From: Pseudomonas anguilliseptica
GTDB lineage: Bacteria > Pseudomonadota > Gammaproteobacteria > Pseudomonadales > Pseudomonadaceae
Reading direction: 5' to 3'
Assembly: GCF_021375795.1 (NCBI RefSeq)
Contig: NZ_JAEIOI010000001.1
Span: forward strand, 1,364,001-1,428,000
DNA: 64,000 nt
The stretch's first letter is position 1, and every line of letters starts with the position of its first letter. A program made the position numbers and the translations under genes. Positions 7,487 through 19,167 of this stretch are shown piece after piece. Below the pieces are notes generated by a model. The model saw nothing but the letters and a program-made list of their open reading frames with translations, was not told where the DNA came from and ran no database searches.

Positions 7487-8662
7487 ATGAGTGAATCCGA
7501 AGAATACAGCCCCGCAGGCGAGAAACTGCAGAAAGTCATGGCGCGTATGGGCCTGGCTTCACGCCGCGAAATCGAAGCCTGGATCAGTGCCGGCCGCGTC
7601 AAGGTCAATGGTGCAGTCGCCAGCCTCGGCATGCGCGTTGACCTGCACGACGCCATTGCCGTCGATGGCAAGGTGATCCGCCGCGAAGAAAGCGCCGAGA
7701 GCGTGCGCCGCGTGATCATTTACAACAAACCCGAAGGCGAGATCTGCACCCGCGACGACCCGGAAGGCCGTCCGACCGTGTTCGACCGTCTGCCACGGCC
7801 GAAAGATGGCCGCTGGATAAATATCGGCCGCCTCGACATCAACACCACCGGCTTGCTGATGTTCACCACTGACGGTGAGTTGGCCAACCGTCTGATGCAC
7901 CCGTCCTACCAGATGGACCGTGAGTACGCGGTGCGCGTGCGTGGTGAAGTCGACGAGGAGATGATTGAGCGCCTGAAAACCGGCGTGATGCTCGAAGACG
8001 GCCCGGCCAAGTTCACCGACATCAAGGAAGCGCCTGGCGGTGAAGGCTTCAACCACTGGTACCACTGCGTGGTGATGGAAGGTCGCAACCGCGAGGTGCG
8101 TCGCCTGTGGGAGTCCCAGGGTCTGGTGGTCAGCCGCCTGAAGCGCGTGCGTTTTGGTCCGGTATTTATCACTTCGGACCTGACCATGGGCCGCTGGCGT
8201 GAAATGAGCCAGCGTGAAGTCGATATCCTCAGCGAGGAAGTCGGCCTCAAGCCGGTCGCTCTGCCGGAGATGAAAGAAAAGACCCGTGACAAGCTCGACC
8301 GTTTGCAGCGCAAATCGGCCAAGCCGGTGGGCCGTGCCGCGCGTCCGGAGCGCACTTTGCGTCCGGCGCATGGTGGCCCGGCCACAGCGGGTGATCAGGG
8401 TCGTTCGCGTCCAGCCCGTGGTGACGGTAGTGAGCGTCCAGCGCGCAGCCCGCGTGGTGATCAGAGCAAAGGTACGCCGGTCGCCGAACGCCCGAGTGAG
8501 GTCAGCAAGAAGCGTCCGGCCAAGCCGGGTGCGCAGCGTCCTGGCGTTGAGCTGACGGATCGGCCGTCGCGCAAGCCGGCCGGTGCACCGGTCAAGCGTC
8601 GCAGCCAGCCGGGCCGTGAAGGTCAGCGGCCGGGCTTTGGCCGTGATCGCAAGCCGGAATAA
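7487..8662 (+). CDS. rluB: 23S rRNA pseudouridine synthase B
   Basis: A 391-residue RsuA/RluB-family enzyme. An N-terminal S4 RNA-binding domain (residues ~8-70, GEKLQKVMARMGLASRREIEAWISAGRVKVNG) is followed by the catalytic domain with the catalytic Asp D117 in GRLDINTTGLL. RluB converts U2605 of 23S rRNA (E. coli numbering) to pseudouridine. The last ~120 residues form a long basic Arg/Lys/Pro/Gly-rich tail, common in pseudomonad RluB and probably an RNA contact. The frame is open to 7448, but ATG 7487 has GGGAGGTG seven bases before it. The gene ends at a strong terminator shared with the convergent GGDEF gene. Confidence 0.93.
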   Translation: MSESEEYSPAGEKLQKVMARMGLASRREIEAWISAGRVKVNGAVASLGMRVDLHDAIAVDGKVIRREESAESVRRVIIYNKPEGEICTRDDPEGRPTVFDRLPRPKDGRWINIGRLDINTTGLLMFTTDGELANRLMHPSYQMDREYAVRVRGEVDEEMIERLKTGVMLEDGPAKFTDIKEAPGGEGFNHWYHCVVMEGRNREVRRLWESQGLVVSRLKRVRFGPVFITSDLTMGRWREMSQREVDILSEEVGLKPVALPEMKEKTRDKLDRLQRKSAKPVGRAARPERTLRPAHGGPATAGDQGRSRPARGDGSERPARSPRGDQSKGTPVAERPSEVSKKRPAKPGAQRPGVELTDRPSRKPAGAPVKRRSQPGREGQRPGFGRDRKPE

Positions 8663-8680
8663 GGCGTTCTAAGTGGTAAT

Positions 8681-8708
8681 AAAAAGGCGACCCTAGGGTC
8701 GCCTTTTT
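8681..8708. terminator. Bidirectional terminator between rluB and the GGDEF gene
   Basis: A GGCGACC/GGGTCGCC stem is flanked by AAAAA on the left and TTTTT on the right, so it can stop transcription from rluB on the plus strand and from the GGDEF gene on the minus strand. Confidence 0.88.
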
Positions 8709-8724
8709 GCTGGTTGCGCTGGCG

Positions 8725-9651
8725 TTAGCCGGCCATCGACAGGCGGTTACGACCTTCACGTTTGGATACATACAGCGCGTTATCGGCGCGGCGCAGCAGG
8801 CTGTCCATGGATTCACCTGGCAACAGGCTGGCACAGCCAAGGCTGACCGACAGTTCAATGGCGCGGTTTTCCACCAGGTACTGAATGCCCAGCACGGCCA
8901 GGCGCAGGCGCTCGCCAACCATAGAGGCGGCTTCGCGGCTGGTGTTGGAGAGCAGCACCATGAATTCTTCGCCGCCGTAGCGGAACACCATGTCGACATT
9001 GCGCAGGCTGTCTTTCAGGGCGCTGGCTACAGCCTTGAGTGCCTGGTCGCCGACGATGTGACCGTGGCTGTCGTTGATCCGTTTGAAGTGGTCGATGTCG
9101 ACCATCAGCACCGAAAGCGGCTGCAGATTGCGCCGGGCAATGTCCACCTCGCGCTTGAGGGTCTGTTCCATGGCAATGCGGTTGCCGGTTTCGGTCAACG
9201 GGTCGCGCAGGGCTGTCTGCAGGGCGGCGCGGTAGAGCAGGGCGTTGCGCAGCGGGAACAGCAGGCTGGCGAGCAGGGATTCGAGCTGGCCGAGCTCGTC
9301 CTCACTGAAGCGCTGGTTGCGCCGGAAGGTCAGCTCGCCGAGGAATTCGCCATCGTGGTTCAGGCGGTAGCCAGCGGAATGGCTGGCACGCTCGCCCAGC
9401 TCTAGGCGCAGATCACAGGAGGCCAGCTGATAGCTGAGGGCGCTGAGCGGCACCAGGCGCTGCACTTCGTTGTAGAACAGCTCCAGAATGCGTTCGGCCT
9501 CCAGCGAGGTCTGCAAGCGCAGGCTCAATTGCTGGCGCAGTTGCGCAAGGCTGACTGGCTTCAGGTTTTTCTGTAGGCGACTGGCATAGCCAAGACGTTG
9601 CAGTTTGGCTGCGTCGAAATCAATGGTGTTGGACTGGTTGTGCGGGGCCAT
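8725..9651 (-). CDS. GGDEF-domain diguanylate cyclase
   Basis: A 308-residue cytoplasmic protein. Residues ~1-140 form an N-terminal region with a GAF-like look (LELFYNEVQRLVPLSALSYQL and EFLGELTF). Residues ~150-305 are a GGDEF domain with an intact active site GGEEF at 226-230, the metal-binding DIDHFKRIND and a product-inhibition I-site RNVD at 217-220, exactly five residues before GGEEF. It should therefore make cyclic di-GMP from GTP and be feedback-inhibited. No membrane segment, EAL or HD-GYP domain is present. ATG 9651 has GAGG about nine bases upstream. The ligand of the N-terminal part is unknown. Confidence 0.9.
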   Translation of the reverse strand: MAPHNQSNTIDFDAAKLQRLGYASRLQKNLKPVSLAQLRQQLSLRLQTSLEAERILELFYNEVQRLVPLSALSYQLASCDLRLELGERASHSAGYRLNHDGEFLGELTFRRNQRFSEDELGQLESLLASLLFPLRNALLYRAALQTALRDPLTETGNRIAMEQTLKREVDIARRNLQPLSVLMVDIDHFKRINDSHGHIVGDQALKAVASALKDSLRNVDMVFRYGGEEFMVLLSNTSREAASMVGERLRLAVLGIQYLVENRAIELSVSLGCASLLPGESMDSLLRRADNALYVSKREGRNRLSMAG

Positions 9652-9832
9652 GAAGCTTTACCTCTAGCGCTATACGCGGCGATAGCGAGGCTTCAGCGAA
9701 ATCCATGCCAGTTTTTGAAGTGACTTAAAAGTGCTTTTATTTCAGATGTTTGGAGTTGTCGCGGGGTGCGGGGTGGAAAGCTTTTGCCGGTTAACTGGCG
9801 GTGCTGCTGGCAATCTGATGCCAGCTGATTCT

Positions 9833-9858
9833 GCCGCCGCCGGAAAACCGGCAGCGGC
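9833..9858 (-). terminator. GC-rich hairpin after the YciK-like gene
   Basis: An 11-bp stem with one mismatch and an AAAA/TTTT loop lies just past the stop codon of the minus-strand reductase gene. No T-run follows, so it may be a weak terminator or an mRNA-stabilising hairpin. Confidence 0.4.
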
Positions 9859-9867
9859 GATTCAGGC

Positions 9868-10608
9868 TTATTGGGCGTCAAATGCCTGACCATTGACCCC
9901 GGTGCTGTCCGGCCCCATGAGGTACAGGTACACCGGCATGATGGCTTCCGGCAGTGGGTTGTTGGCCGGGTTTTCCCCTGGGTAGGCCTGGGCGCGCATG
10001 TCGGTGCGGGTTGCGCCCGGGTTGACGCTGTTGGCGCGCACGTTGCTGATGCCGTCGATTTCATCAGCCAGGACCTGCATGAGGCCTTCGGTGGCGAACT
10101 TCGAGACGGCATAGGCACCCCAGTAGGCGCGGCCTTTGCGGCCGACGCTGCTGGAGGTGAACACCACCGAGGCATCCGTCGAGAGCTTGAGCAGCGGCAG
10201 TAGGGTGCTGGTGAGCATAAACATGGCGTTGACGTTGACCTGCATGACGCGCATGAAATTGTCGCCAGACAGCTGTTCCAGTGGTGTGCGTGGGCCAATG
10301 ATCGAGGCGTTATGCAGCAGGCCGTCGAGTTTGCCGAATTCAGCCTCAATCATTGCCGCCAGTTCGTCGTACTGGTGCGGCAGGGCGGTTTCCAGGTTGA
10401 ACGGAATGACTGCAGCTTGTGGGTGGCCAGCGGCTTCGATAGCGTCGTAAACGCGGCTGAGGTTGTCTTCGGTCTTGCCCAGCAGCAGCACGGTTGCACC
10501 GTGAGCGGCGAAGGTCTTGGCGGCGGTTGCGCCAATGCCACGGCCGGCACCGGTTACCAGAATCACGCGGCCCTTGAGCAGGTCAGGGCGGGCGGAATAG
10601 TTATGCAT
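9868..10608 (-). CDS. YciK-family short-chain dehydrogenase/reductase
   Basis: A 246-residue classical SDR. The NAD(P)-binding motif TGAGRGIG lies near residues 19-26, followed by HNAS (NNAG equivalent) near 89-92. A catalytic Ser sits in the TSSSVG segment, and the YxxxK motif is YAVSK. NPGATRTDMR marks the substrate side. The frame is open to 10626, but ATG 10608 has GAGG eight bases upstream and the typical opening MHNYSARPDLLKGR. E. coli YciK is its namesake; the substrate is not established. It follows mupP and ubiG on the same strand, an arrangement conserved in pseudomonads, so co-transcription is likely. Confidence 0.85.
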   Translation of the reverse strand: MHNYSARPDLLKGRVILVTGAGRGIGATAAKTFAAHGATVLLLGKTEDNLSRVYDAIEAAGHPQAAVIPFNLETALPHQYDELAAMIEAEFGKLDGLLHNASIIGPRTPLEQLSGDNFMRVMQVNVNAMFMLTSTLLPLLKLSTDASVVFTSSSVGRKGRAYWGAYAVSKFATEGLMQVLADEIDGISNVRANSVNPGATRTDMRAQAYPGENPANNPLPEAIMPVYLYLMGPDSTGVNGQAFDAQ

Positions 10609-10663
10609 GGGTACAACCTCATTCATTCAAAAGCGTATGGCGTTGGCGCGCGGCAGGCGATTT

Positions 10664-11347
10664 TCAGCAGCTGCACAGGGCTCGTTCGAGTAGGGCGCGC
10701 AGTTCCAGTGGGTGATCCACCACGGCATCAGCGCCCCAGTTGCGTGGGTTGTCCTGCGGGTGGATATAGCCGTATGTGACGGCGGCGGTCTTGCAGCCGG
10801 CGGCGCGGCCCGCGGCGATGTCACGTTCGTCATCGCCGACGAACAGGGTTGCGGCGGGTTCCACACCCATCTTCGTGCAGGCCAGCAGGATCATCTCCGG
10901 GTCGGGCTTGCTGCGGCTGACGTGATCCGGGCAGACCAGTACGGCCGAGCGCTGCGCCAGACCGAGTTGCTGCATGATCGGTTCGGCGTAGCGCACTGGC
11001 TTGTTGGTGGCCACGCCCCAGATCAGCTTGGCTTGTTCGATGTCGCTCAGCAGCTCTTGCATGCCGTCAAACGGCCGGGTCAGCACCGCGCAGTGGTCCT
11101 GATAGCGTTCAAGAAACTCCAGGCGCAGCGCCTCGAATCCTTCAGTCTCGGGGTCTATGGCGAAGTTGGCAGCAACCATGGCGCGTGCGCCACCGGAGAC
11201 CTGATCACGGATCAGCTTGTCGGCAATCGGCGGCAGGCCGCGCTCGGCGCGCATGGCCTGGCTGATGGCGATAAAGTCCGGCGCACTGTCGAGCAGGGTA
11301 CCGTCCATATCGAAAAGAACTGCGCGTAGGCGCATTGGGCGTGTCAT
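10664..11347 (-). CDS. mupP: N-acetylmuramic acid 6-phosphate phosphatase (HAD family)
   Basis: A 227-residue HAD-superfamily phosphatase with motif I DMDGT (D13, D15), a threonine-containing motif II (GVATNKP), a motif III Lys in SKPDPEM and motif IV GDDERD. A helical cap lies between residues ~20 and 85. Genes at this position between ubiG and a YciK-like reductase are phosphoglycolate phosphatase-like. In Pseudomonas the corresponding gene is MupP, which dephosphorylates MurNAc-6-phosphate in the AmgK/MurU peptidoglycan recycling route. The specific name rests on context; phosphoglycolate phosphatase (Gph) is the alternative. ATG 11347 has AAGGGA upstream, and that ribosome site lies inside the left arm of an inverted-repeat element. 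Confidence 0.8.
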   Translation of the reverse strand: MTRPMRLRAVLFDMDGTLLDSAPDFIAISQAMRAERGLPPIADKLIRDQVSGGARAMVAANFAIDPETEGFEALRLEFLERYQDHCAVLTRPFDGMQELLSDIEQAKLIWGVATNKPVRYAEPIMQQLGLAQRSAVLVCPDHVSRSKPDPEMILLACTKMGVEPAATLFVGDDERDIAAGRAAGCKTAAVTYGYIHPQDNPRNWGADAVVDHPLELRALLERALCSC

Positions 11348-11350
11348 TGG

Positions 11351-11588
11351 TTATTTCCCTTGCAGCGCCGGAGTATGTTTTGGCGCGAGGCCAGGCACGA
11401 GCCGTGAAGTTTGGTTATTCCAAATGAGCGGCGAGAAACGCAGCATCGCGTCAAAACAGACCCGGCCCGACGGGTTGCGCCAGAAAATCGGCCATGCGTT
11501 GTTGCTGTCCTTGGCAATGGAGCAACCACTGCCTGCGGCCAACGCCTAGTCTGGCCGGTTTTCTGGTAGCAACGCTGCAGGGAAATAA
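11351..11588. repeat. Candidate MITE-like element between ubiG and mupP
   Basis: A 238-bp segment is bounded by near-perfect 17/16-bp inverted repeats (left TTATTTCCCTTGCAGCG, right its complement with one base missing). A further GGCCAG/CTGGCC pair lies just inside, and small internal hairpins occur (TTTGG/CCAAA; GGCA-TGG/CCA-TGCC). It fills the whole gap between the ubiG stop and the mupP start, and its left arm provides the mupP ribosome site. A frame runs through it but looks non-coding. No transposase is present, as expected for a non-autonomous element. Confidence 0.5.
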
Positions 11589-11601
11589 CGGATGGCACGC
11601 C

Positions 11602-12300
11602 CTACGCCTCCTTGAGGGTCTGAATCATGTAATTGACGTCCACGTCGGCTTCCAGCTTGTAGCGTTTGCTCAGCGGGTTGTAGGTCAGGCCGATGATGTC
11701 CTTGACCTGCAGGCCGGCGTCACGGCTCCAGGCGCCCAGCTCTGAGGGGCGAATGAATTTCTTGAAATCATGGGTACCGCGCGGCAGCAGGCGCATCAGG
11801 TACTCGGCGCCGATGATGGCGAACAGGTAAGCCTTGGGGTTGCGGTTGATGGTCGAGAAAAACACCTGGCCGCCGGGTTTGACCATCTTGTAGCAGGCGC
11901 GGATGACCGAGGATGGGTCGGGTACGTGTTCGAGCATTTCCAGGCAGGTGACCACATCGAACTGGCCGGGCATTTCCTCGGCAAGGGCTTCGGCGGTGAT
12001 CTGCCGGTACTCGACGCTGACACCCGACTCAAGCTGGTGCAGTTGGGCGACCGCCAGCGGCGCTTCACCCATGTCGATGCCGGTAACGCTGGCGCCGCGC
12101 TGGGCCATGGATTCGCTGAGGATGCCGCCGCCGCAGCCGACGTCCAGCACCTTTTTGCCGGCCAGACCGACACGCTCGTCGATCCAGTTGACGCGCAACG
12201 GGTTAATGTCATGCAGCGGCTTGAATTCGCTTTCGCGGTCCCACCAGCGATGGGCGAGGGCTTCGAATTTGGCGATTTCGGCGTGGTCGACGTTGCTCAT
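11602..12300 (-). CDS. ubiG: Ubiquinone biosynthesis O-methyltransferase
   Basis: A 232-residue class I SAM methyltransferase that performs both O-methylations of the ubiquinone ring. The opening [21 protein letters not shown] and the SAM motif VLDVGCGGG (residues 51-59) are diagnostic. [24 protein letters not shown] and the membrane-facing [17 protein letters not shown] segment follow. The length matches UbiG. It is the first gene of a probable ubiG-mupP-yciK group on the minus strand, although a 238-bp inverted-repeat element separates it from mupP. Confidence 0.95.
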   Translation of the reverse strand: MSNVDHAEIAKFEALAHRWWDRESEFKPLHDINPLRVNWIDERVGLAGKKVLDVGCGGGILSESMAQRGASVTGIDMGEAPLAVAQLHQLESGVSVEYRQITAEALAEEMPGQFDVVTCLEMLEHVPDPSSVIRACYKMVKPGGQVFFSTINRNPKAYLFAIIGAEYLMRLLPRGTHDFKKFIRPSELGAWSRDAGLQVKDIIGLTYNPLSKRYKLEADVDVNYMIQTLKEA

Positions 12301-12438
12301 ATAAATCCCTGAATCAGGCTGCGGCGAGAATGGGAGCGCAAGGTGCTCATGTTGCCAGTTTCGCCGGGTGGATTGGACGCCTGTTGTGCGGCCAATGTAT
12401 GTCAGTTTGTCGCAGTGCTCACATTTCTGGGTTTACCG

Positions 12439-13758
12439 CTATTTACCGGCAATTTTTGCCCCCCAGGCCTGGGCATTGGCGATGATCCGTTGCTCGTCCA
12501 GGCGGGTCAGCTGGCCGCCGTCGAGCAGCTGTTTGCCGCCCACCCAGAGGTGCTCAACGCAGGCGCGGCCGCCGGCATAGATCAGCTGTGAAACCGGGTC
12601 ATAGACCGGTTGCTGGGCCAAGCCGGAGAGGTTGAATACGGCGATATCCGCCGCCTTGCCCAACTCCAGTGAACCGATCTGCTCATCCAGGCCCAGGGCG
12701 CGGGCGCCGTTGAGGGTGGCCATGCGCAGTGCGCGGTGAGCATCCAGGGCAGTGGCCGAGCCGGCGACGGCCTTGGCCAGCAGGGCGGCGGTGCGAGTTT
12801 CGCCAAGCAGATCGAGATCGTTGTTGCTGGCGGCACCATCGGTGCCAACGGCCACGTTGACACCAGCCTGCCAGAGCTTTTCCACCGGGCAGAAGCCGCT
12901 GGCCAGCTTGAGGTTGGATTCCGGGCAGTGGATCACGCTGCTGTTGCTGGCGACCAGCAGGGCCAGGTCATCGTCATCGATCTGGGTCATGTGCACGGCC
13001 TGAAAGCGCGGGCCGAGCAGGTCGAGGCGCGCCAGGCGGGCTAGCGGCCGCTCGCCGCGTTGTTCCAGGCTCTGCTGCACTTCGAAGGCGGTTTCGTGCA
13101 CGTGCATATGAATACCGGCGTCCAGCTCCTCGGCGAGCACGCGGATGTTCTCCAGCTTGTCGTCGCTCACGGTGTAGGGCGCATGCGGGCCAAACGCCAC
13201 GCTCAGGCGCGGGTGGTGTTTGAGGTCGTCGAACAGCGCCAGACCCTTGCGCAGGGCTTCGTCGGCGTCGCGGGCGCCAGGAATCGGGAAATCCAGCACC
13301 GGAATTGTGATCTGTGCGCGGATGCCGCTGCTGTGCACCAGCCGGCTGGCGGTTTCCGGGAAGAAGTACATGTCGGAGAAGCAGGTGATGCCGCCCTTGA
13401 GCTGCTCGGCGATGGCCAGTTCGGTGCCGTCCTCAACGAACTGCTCGTTTACCCACTTGGCCTCGGCCGGCCAGATGTGCTTTTCCAGCCAGGTCATCAG
13501 GGGCAGGTCATCGGCCAGGCCACGGAACAGGGTCATTGCGGCATGTCCGTGGGCATTCACCAGGCCTGGTGTAAGCAGTCGGCCGGGTAACTCAATAACC
13601 TGCAAGGCGCTGTGTTTGAGGGCTTCGGCGCGTGGGGCGATCAGGGCGATACGTCCGTCACGGATACCCAGGCCATGTTCCAGCAGGACCACGCCAGCAG
13701 GTTCGACCGGAACCAGCCAGGTGGGCAGGAGCAGCAGGTCGAGAGGGGCTTGGGGCAT
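12439..13758 (-). CDS. TRZ/ATZ-family amidohydrolase, probable 5'-methylthioadenosine deaminase
   Basis: A 439-residue metal-dependent amidohydrolase. The metal ligands are H70/H72 in NAHGHAAM, the HMHVHET histidine pair near residue 220, and [12 protein letters not shown] near residue 302. Family members are MTA/SAH deaminases (MtaD). In P. aeruginosa the enzyme next to mtnA has been shown to deaminate 5'-methylthioadenosine, feeding methionine salvage. Here too it is divergent from mtnA, which supports that role. The frame extends to 13779, but ATG 13758 has GGAAG seven bases upstream and the family-like opening [12 protein letters not shown]. Other TRZ/ATZ substrates such as guanine-type bases cannot be excluded from sequence alone. 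Confidence 0.85.
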   Translation of the reverse strand: MPQAPLDLLLLPTWLVPVEPAGVVLLEHGLGIRDGRIALIAPRAEALKHSALQVIELPGRLLTPGLVNAHGHAAMTLFRGLADDLPLMTWLEKHIWPAEAKWVNEQFVEDGTELAIAEQLKGGITCFSDMYFFPETASRLVHSSGIRAQITIPVLDFPIPGARDADEALRKGLALFDDLKHHPRLSVAFGPHAPYTVSDDKLENIRVLAEELDAGIHMHVHETAFEVQQSLEQRGERPLARLARLDLLGPRFQAVHMTQIDDDDLALLVASNSSVIHCPESNLKLASGFCPVEKLWQAGVNVAVGTDGAASNNDLDLLGETRTAALLAKAVAGSATALDAHRALRMATLNGARALGLDEQIGSLELGKAADIAVFNLSGLAQQPVYDPVSQLIYAGGRACVEHLWVGGKQLLDGGQLTRLDEQRIIANAQAWGAKIAGK

Positions 13759-13893
13759 GGTGGCGCTTCCGGCAGACATAAAGTGGCGAGTTTATAGGGG
13801 AACGCCCTAGGCTTGAAGCTGCATGGCCTGATCTAACCCGATAGCTGGCGCGCTGTGCGTATAATGGTCGGCTTTTTCCGGCGGAGGTGTGTG

Positions 13894-14970
13894 ATGCGCG
13901 AGCAATTGCTAGCGGCAGAGAGGGTGAAGGCCATTGACTGGCGTGATGGCGCTCTGCACCTGCTCGACCAGCGCGCGCTGCCCTTTGCGCAAACCTGGCT
14001 CAGCTACCACTCGGTCGCTGATGTCGCCGAGGCTATCCGCAGCATGGTCGTGCGTGGCGCGCCGGCCATTGGTATCGCTGCCGCCTATGCCGTGGTGCTG
14101 GGCTTGCGCGCCCGGTTGCAGGCCGGGGGCGACTGGCGCACTGCCTTGCAGGCGGACTTTGACCTGCTGGCAGCGTCGCGGCCGACGGCGGTCAATCTGT
14201 TCTGGGCGCTCAATCGCATGCGTGAGCGGTTGGATCGGATCAAGGATGGTGATGACCTGCTTGCTCAGCTCGAAGCCGAAGCCATCGGCATTCACCAGAG
14301 TGATCGCGAGGCCAACCTGACCATGGCCCAGCTTGGCGCCGAGCTGATTCGCAAGCACCAGGGCAATGCACAGAACCTGCTGACCCACTGCAATGCCGGG
14401 GCGCTTGCCACCGGTGGCTTCGGCACCGCCCTCGGGGTAATTCGCGCAGTTTTCCATGACGGCTTGCTGGAGCGGGTGTATGCCGATGAAACCCGGCCCT
14501 GGTTGCAGGGCTCGCGCTTGACTGCCTGGGAGCTGGCAGAAGATGGCATCCCGGTGACGGTGAATGCCGACTCGGCTGCCGCGCACCTGATGAAAACCCG
14601 TGGAATCACCTGGGTCATTGTTGGTGCTGACCGGATTGCGGCCAACGGTGACGTAGCCAACAAGATTGGCACCTACCAGTTGGCCGTGAATGCCATGCAT
14701 CACGGTGTGCGCTTTATGGTGGTGGCCCCGAGTTCGACCATCGACATGGGCATGGAGCATGGTGATGACATCATCCTCGAAGAGCGTGCCGCCAGTGAGT
14801 TACTGGAGTTGGGTGGAGCGCCGATTGCTCGCGGCGTAGAAGCGCTCAATCCGGTATTCGATGTAACCCCGGCTGACCTGATCGACTTTATCGTCACTGA
14901 AAAGGGCGTAGTCGACCGTCCGGATGCGGAAAAGATGGCGCAATTGATGTGCCGCAAGCGCTTGCATTGA
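13894..14970 (+). CDS. mtnA: Methylthioribose-1-phosphate isomerase
   Basis: A 358-residue eIF2B-alpha-like isomerase that converts 5-methylthioribose-1-phosphate to methylthioribulose-1-phosphate in methionine salvage. The [20 protein letters not shown] motif, [19 protein letters not shown] with the catalytic Cys, and the [17 protein letters not shown] motif with the catalytic Asp are all present. The upstream ATG 13855 is in frame, but ATG 13894 has GGAGG seven bases before it and the conserved [16 protein letters not shown] opening. The divergent neighbour is the deaminase that acts earlier in the same salvage route. Confidence 0.95.
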   Translation: MREQLLAAERVKAIDWRDGALHLLDQRALPFAQTWLSYHSVADVAEAIRSMVVRGAPAIGIAAAYAVVLGLRARLQAGGDWRTALQADFDLLAASRPTAVNLFWALNRMRERLDRIKDGDDLLAQLEAEAIGIHQSDREANLTMAQLGAELIRKHQGNAQNLLTHCNAGALATGGFGTALGVIRAVFHDGLLERVYADETRPWLQGSRLTAWELAEDGIPVTVNADSAAAHLMKTRGITWVIVGADRIAANGDVANKIGTYQLAVNAMHHGVRFMVVAPSSTIDMGMEHGDDIILEERAASELLELGGAPIARGVEALNPVFDVTPADLIDFIVTEKGVVDRPDAEKMAQLMCRKRLH

Positions 14971-15080
14971 GTTTTTCTGTCTGCTGGCGCACCTAGTCGG
15001 GCCGCTGGCGCTGGGGATAGGTGCGTCGCAGTGATTGTGGTAAGCTCCGTCGGTTTTCAGGAGTGCCCGTTATGGGCCTC

Positions 15081-15108
15081 TTACCTGCGCAGATACATGG
15101 CATAACTT
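15081..15108 (+). promoter_or_regulatory. Possible gyrA promoter
   Basis: TTACCT and TAACTT spaced by 16 bases lie about 110 bases before the gyrA start. The match to the sigma-70 consensus is weak; nothing better was seen in the 244-bp mtnA-gyrA gap. Confidence 0.25.
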
Positions 15109-15214
15109 ATTGATTTGTCGTGAGTCGCTGTAAGCCTTGAGGCACAGCGACAGGCTCCACCCCGTTCAGGACGAATGGCGCGGAGTTTCACCAGAAAAAG
15201 GAACCAGGCTACTC

Positions 15215-17989
<2,775 letters not shown>

Positions 17990-17994
17990 TTGTC

Positions 17995-18014
17995 GGGGCG
18001 AGTGCGCTCGCCCC
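17995..18014 (+). other. Perfect 8-bp hairpin directly after gyrA
   Basis: GGGGCGAG pairs with CTCGCCCC around a TGCG loop, starting six bases after the gyrA stop codon. No T-run follows, so it may protect the 3' end or help the next hairpin stop transcription. Confidence 0.55.
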
Positions 18015-18030
18015 TGACGGCGTAGGATTT

Positions 18031-18066
18031 GGCGGCTGGTGGCAATGCCAGCCGCCCAGCATTTTT
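18031..18066 (+). terminator. Terminator between gyrA and serC
   Basis: GGCGGCTGG pairs with CCAGCCGCC (9 bp), followed after CAGCA by a run of five T. It stands 15 bases before the serC start codon, so serC expression from gyrA would need read-through unless a local promoter exists. Confidence 0.65.
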
Positions 18067-18080
18067 GAGCGAGAGTGGAT

Positions 18081-19166
18081 GTGAGCAAGCGAGCCTTTAA
18101 CTTCTGCGCCGGCCCGGCCGCGCTTCCTGAAGCTGTTCTGCAACGCGCCCAGGCGGAGCTTCTTGATTGGCAAGGCAAAGGCCTGTCGGTCATGGAAATG
18201 AGCCATCGCAGCGATGAGTACACCGCCATCGCGGAAAAGGCCGAGCAGGATCTGCGTGATCTGATGGACATTCCATCGGACTACAAGGTGCTGTTCCTGC
18301 AAGGCGGTGCCAGCCAACAGTTCGCCGAAATCCCGCTCAACCTGCTGCCCGAAGACGGCGTTGCCGACTACATCGACACCGGTATCTGGTCGAAGAAAAG
18401 CATCGAAGAAGCCAGTCGCTATGGCCGTATCAATGTTGCCGCCAGTGCCAAGGCCTATGACTACTTCGCCATTCCTGGGCAGAACGAGTGGCAGCTGTCG
18501 AAAGACGCCGCTTACCTGCACTACGCCAGCAACGAAACCATCGGCGGCCTGCAGTTTGACTGGATTCCTGAAGTCGGTGATGTGCCGCTGGTGGCGGACA
18601 TGTCTTCCGACATCCTCTCGCGCCCCATCGATGTGTCGAAGTTCGGCCTGATCTACGCCGGCGCGCAGAAGAACATCGGCCCTAGCGGCCTGGTGGTGAC
18701 CATCGTGCGTGAAGACCTGCTCGGTCGTGCCCGGAGCGTCTGCCCGACCATGCTCAATTACAAGATCGCCGCCGATAACGGCTCGATGTACAACACTCCG
18801 GCGACCTTCTCCTGGTACCTCTCCGGCCTGGTGTTCGAGTGGCTGAAAGAGCAGGGCGGGGTGGCCGCCATGGAGCGTCAGAACCGCGCCAAGAAAGACC
18901 TGCTGTACAAGGCCATCGACACCAGCGACTTCTACAGCAACCCGATTGCTCATAACGCCCGTTCGTGGATGAACGTGCCGTTCCGTCTGGCCGACGAGAA
19001 ACTGGATAAAGCCTTCCTGGCCGGTGCTGACGCCCGTGGCCTGCTCAACCTCAAGGGCCATCGTTCGGTTGGCGGCATGCGTGCCTCGATCTATAACGCT
19101 GTGGGCCTGGATGCGGTCGAAGCGCTGGTGGCCTATATGGCCGAGTTCGAGAAGGAGCACGGCTGA
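18081..19166 (+). CDS. serC: Phosphoserine aminotransferase
   Basis: A 361-residue class V PLP aminotransferase for serine and pyridoxal phosphate synthesis. The opening SKRAFNFCAGPAALPEAVLQ is conserved. FLQGGASQQFAEIPLNLL, the PLP-lysine motif YAGAQKNIGPSGL, the MYNTPATFSWYLSGLVFEWLK block and the C-terminal GHRSVGGMRASIYNA are typical of SerC. GTG 18081 matches family starts and has GAGAG upstream; GTG 18075 is an alternative two codons earlier. It starts the serC-pheA-hisC-tyrA/aroA-cmk-rpsA run, with pheA beginning two bases after its stop. Confidence 0.96.
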   Translation: MSKRAFNFCAGPAALPEAVLQRAQAELLDWQGKGLSVMEMSHRSDEYTAIAEKAEQDLRDLMDIPSDYKVLFLQGGASQQFAEIPLNLLPEDGVADYIDTGIWSKKSIEEASRYGRINVAASAKAYDYFAIPGQNEWQLSKDAAYLHYASNETIGGLQFDWIPEVGDVPLVADMSSDILSRPIDVSKFGLIYAGAQKNIGPSGLVVTIVREDLLGRARSVCPTMLNYKIAADNGSMYNTPATFSWYLSGLVFEWLKEQGGVAAMERQNRAKKDLLYKAIDTSDFYSNPIAHNARSWMNVPFRLADEKLDKAFLAGADARGLLNLKGHRSVGGMRASIYNAVGLDAVEALVAYMAEFEKEHG

Positions 19167-19167
19167 T

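Noticed and set aside
11344..11598. An 84-codon minus-strand frame covering the whole ubiG-mupP gap
   Set aside because: It coincides with the inverted-repeat element, is rich in Arg/Cys/Thr without any motif, and has no ribosome site; it is probably a chance frame.
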